Positions 30,518 through 31,065 of a stretch of 31,065 bases of DNA are shown in pieces (the stretch's first letter is position 1; each line of letters starts with the position of its first letter). The notes below the pieces were generated by a model, which worked only from the letters and a program-made list of their open reading frames with translations, was not told the DNA's origin and ran no database searches. Both the position numbers and the translations under genes were made by a program. The DNA is from a virus. The stretch spans positions 1 to 31,065 of the IMG/VR virus record IMGVR_UViG_3300031772_000187, one strand, 5' to 3'.

Positions 30518-30939
30518 CTCACTTTAGCTAAGATCTGATCGGCCTGCGGTAGGTATTCAGACAAGAGGTTTACTGACAAATCGGCAGAATCTAAGCCCCT
30601 GGCTTGAGCGCTCTTTAGCAGCTTGATTTTGTCGTCCCGATCGAGCAAGGCTGCGATCTCATTTCTGGCTGAGGTTAGCTGATGTTGGGCCGCTGAGGCC
30701 TCCACAAACGCTTCGGCTGCAGCCTTAAACCTGTCAAAAGACGAGTCCGTATGCTGGATTGGGCTGAACAGCACTTCTACTTTCTTCATTAGTCTCTTAA
30801 CTTCGTCGCTCCAATAGTCAGGCAAACCAACCATTTCTGCATATTTAATTTTGGCATACTCACCCAAGGCGCCCTCAAACCTAGTCCGGAACTCGTTTGA
30901 CCACTTTTTCCTAGACATGCCCATCGCTTGAACTTGCAT
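30514..30939 (-). CDS. Hypothetical helical protein
   Basis: A 141-residue protein; ATG 30939 has GGGAGG six bases upstream and is preferred over TTG/ATG starts nearby. It is helical throughout: KKWSNEFRTRFEGALGEYAK, then KYAEMVGLPDYWSDEVKRLM, then QHQLTSARNEIAALLDRDDK and LLSEYLPQADQILAKVR. Charge is balanced. No family recognised. It runs towards the rightward operon and is followed by small coupled frames. Confidence 0.65.
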   Translation of the reverse strand: MQVQAMGMSRKKWSNEFRTRFEGALGEYAKIKYAEMVGLPDYWSDEVKRLMKKVEVLFSPIQHTDSSFDRFKAAAEAFVEASAAQHQLTSARNEIAALLDRDDKIKLLKSAQARGLDSADLSVNLLSEYLPQADQILAKVR

Positions 30940-30994
30940 CTTTTGCCTCCCCAACTAACTTTTCGGCACGGGCGGCCTGGAACTTTAGTCCCAC
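30911..30994 (-). CDS. Possible very small protein upstream, GTG start
   Basis: A 27-codon frame from GTG 30994 with GAGG five bases upstream reads VGLKFQAARAEKLVGEAKD, plausible as protein, and overlaps the start of the next gene by 29 bases. It lies directly left of the paired palindromes. It may be a leader peptide or chance; low certainty. Confidence 0.3.
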   Translation of the reverse strand: MGLKFQAARAEKLVGEAKDASSSDGHV

Positions 30995-31001
30995 GTCTGC
31001 C

Positions 31002-31044
31002 TCTTACCTAAGGTAAGACCTTCCTTACCTGATGTAAGAAGGTC
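31002..31044. promoter_or_regulatory. Two similar palindromes 21 bp apart, candidate tandem operator
   Basis: The first palindrome, TCTTACC-TAA-GGTAAGA (31002-31018), is perfect. The second shares its core, CTTACC-TGA-TGTAAG (31024-31038), and is extended by flanking GACCTT and AAGGTC to 31017-31044 with one unpaired C. The two centres (31010 and 31031) are 21 bp apart, two turns of the helix. This suits binding by a dimeric repressor at two sites. The same arms can also fold as RNA hairpins. Confidence 0.5.
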
Positions 31045-31065
31045 TATCTAGATATCTCTTTGATT

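Noticed and set aside
1-31065. tRNA genes, CRISPR arrays, insertion sequences, integrase
   Set aside because: Read on both strands, no cloverleaf-like segment, spaced short repeats, transposase or recombinase of the integrase type was found.

Overview
The window looks like part of the genome of a large, tailed, lytic bacteriophage. It contains packaging genes (terminase large subunit and probable portal), a tail hub and spike module, a replication and recombination set (DnaB-type helicase, UvsW-type helicase, RecA, SbcD-type nuclease, dNMP kinase, possible sliding clamp and ssDNA-binding protein), a phage-type sigma factor and a T4-type lysozyme. The spike and hub pair suggests a contractile tail, that is a myovirus-type particle. 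No rRNA, tRNA, insertion sequence, integrase or CRISPR array was seen. The host cannot be named. A PhaR-like DNA-binding protein and a bacterial-type RmlA hint at a host that stores polyhydroxyalkanoate and makes dTDP-rhamnose, but this is inference.

Layout: almost everything from 1 to 28,146 runs leftward in tightly packed, often overlapping genes, many joined by ATGA or GTGA stop/start overlaps. Read in the direction of transcription from the right, the sigma factor (28,146-26,611) is followed by a candidate ssDNA-binding protein, RecA, small genes, the SbcD nuclease, a PhaR-like protein and a group of unknown genes. Next come the packaging genes (possible small subunit, intein-split terminase, Zn-ribbon protein, portal), ending in a strong hairpin at 12,961-12,982. 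Then follow the UvsW-type helicase, a degenerate DnaC-like protein, the DnaB-type helicase, a dNMP kinase and a clamp-like protein. After several unknown genes come an NDT-like protein, a GDYL protein and RmlA. The tail hub, spike and a proline-rich repeat protein finish the left end. One small Zn-motif gene (19,394-19,624) is on the + strand inside this leftward block.

A rightward unit begins at 28,220 and is divergent from the sigma gene: a SWIM zinc-finger protein, an acidic unknown protein, a GH24 lysozyme and a small unknown gene. It meets a leftward cluster of small genes at about 30.3 kb. The last 60 bases carry two similar palindromes 21 bp apart.

Most notable: an intein in the terminase P-loop whose endonuclease motif looks eroded; a phage-borne PhaR-type DNA-binding domain beside the SbcD nuclease; a complete RmlA between tail and metabolic genes; a DnaC-like loader without recognisable Walker residues; long glycine tracts in the portal; a 162-bp coding repeat conserved at protein rather than DNA level; and the paired palindromes at the right edge.
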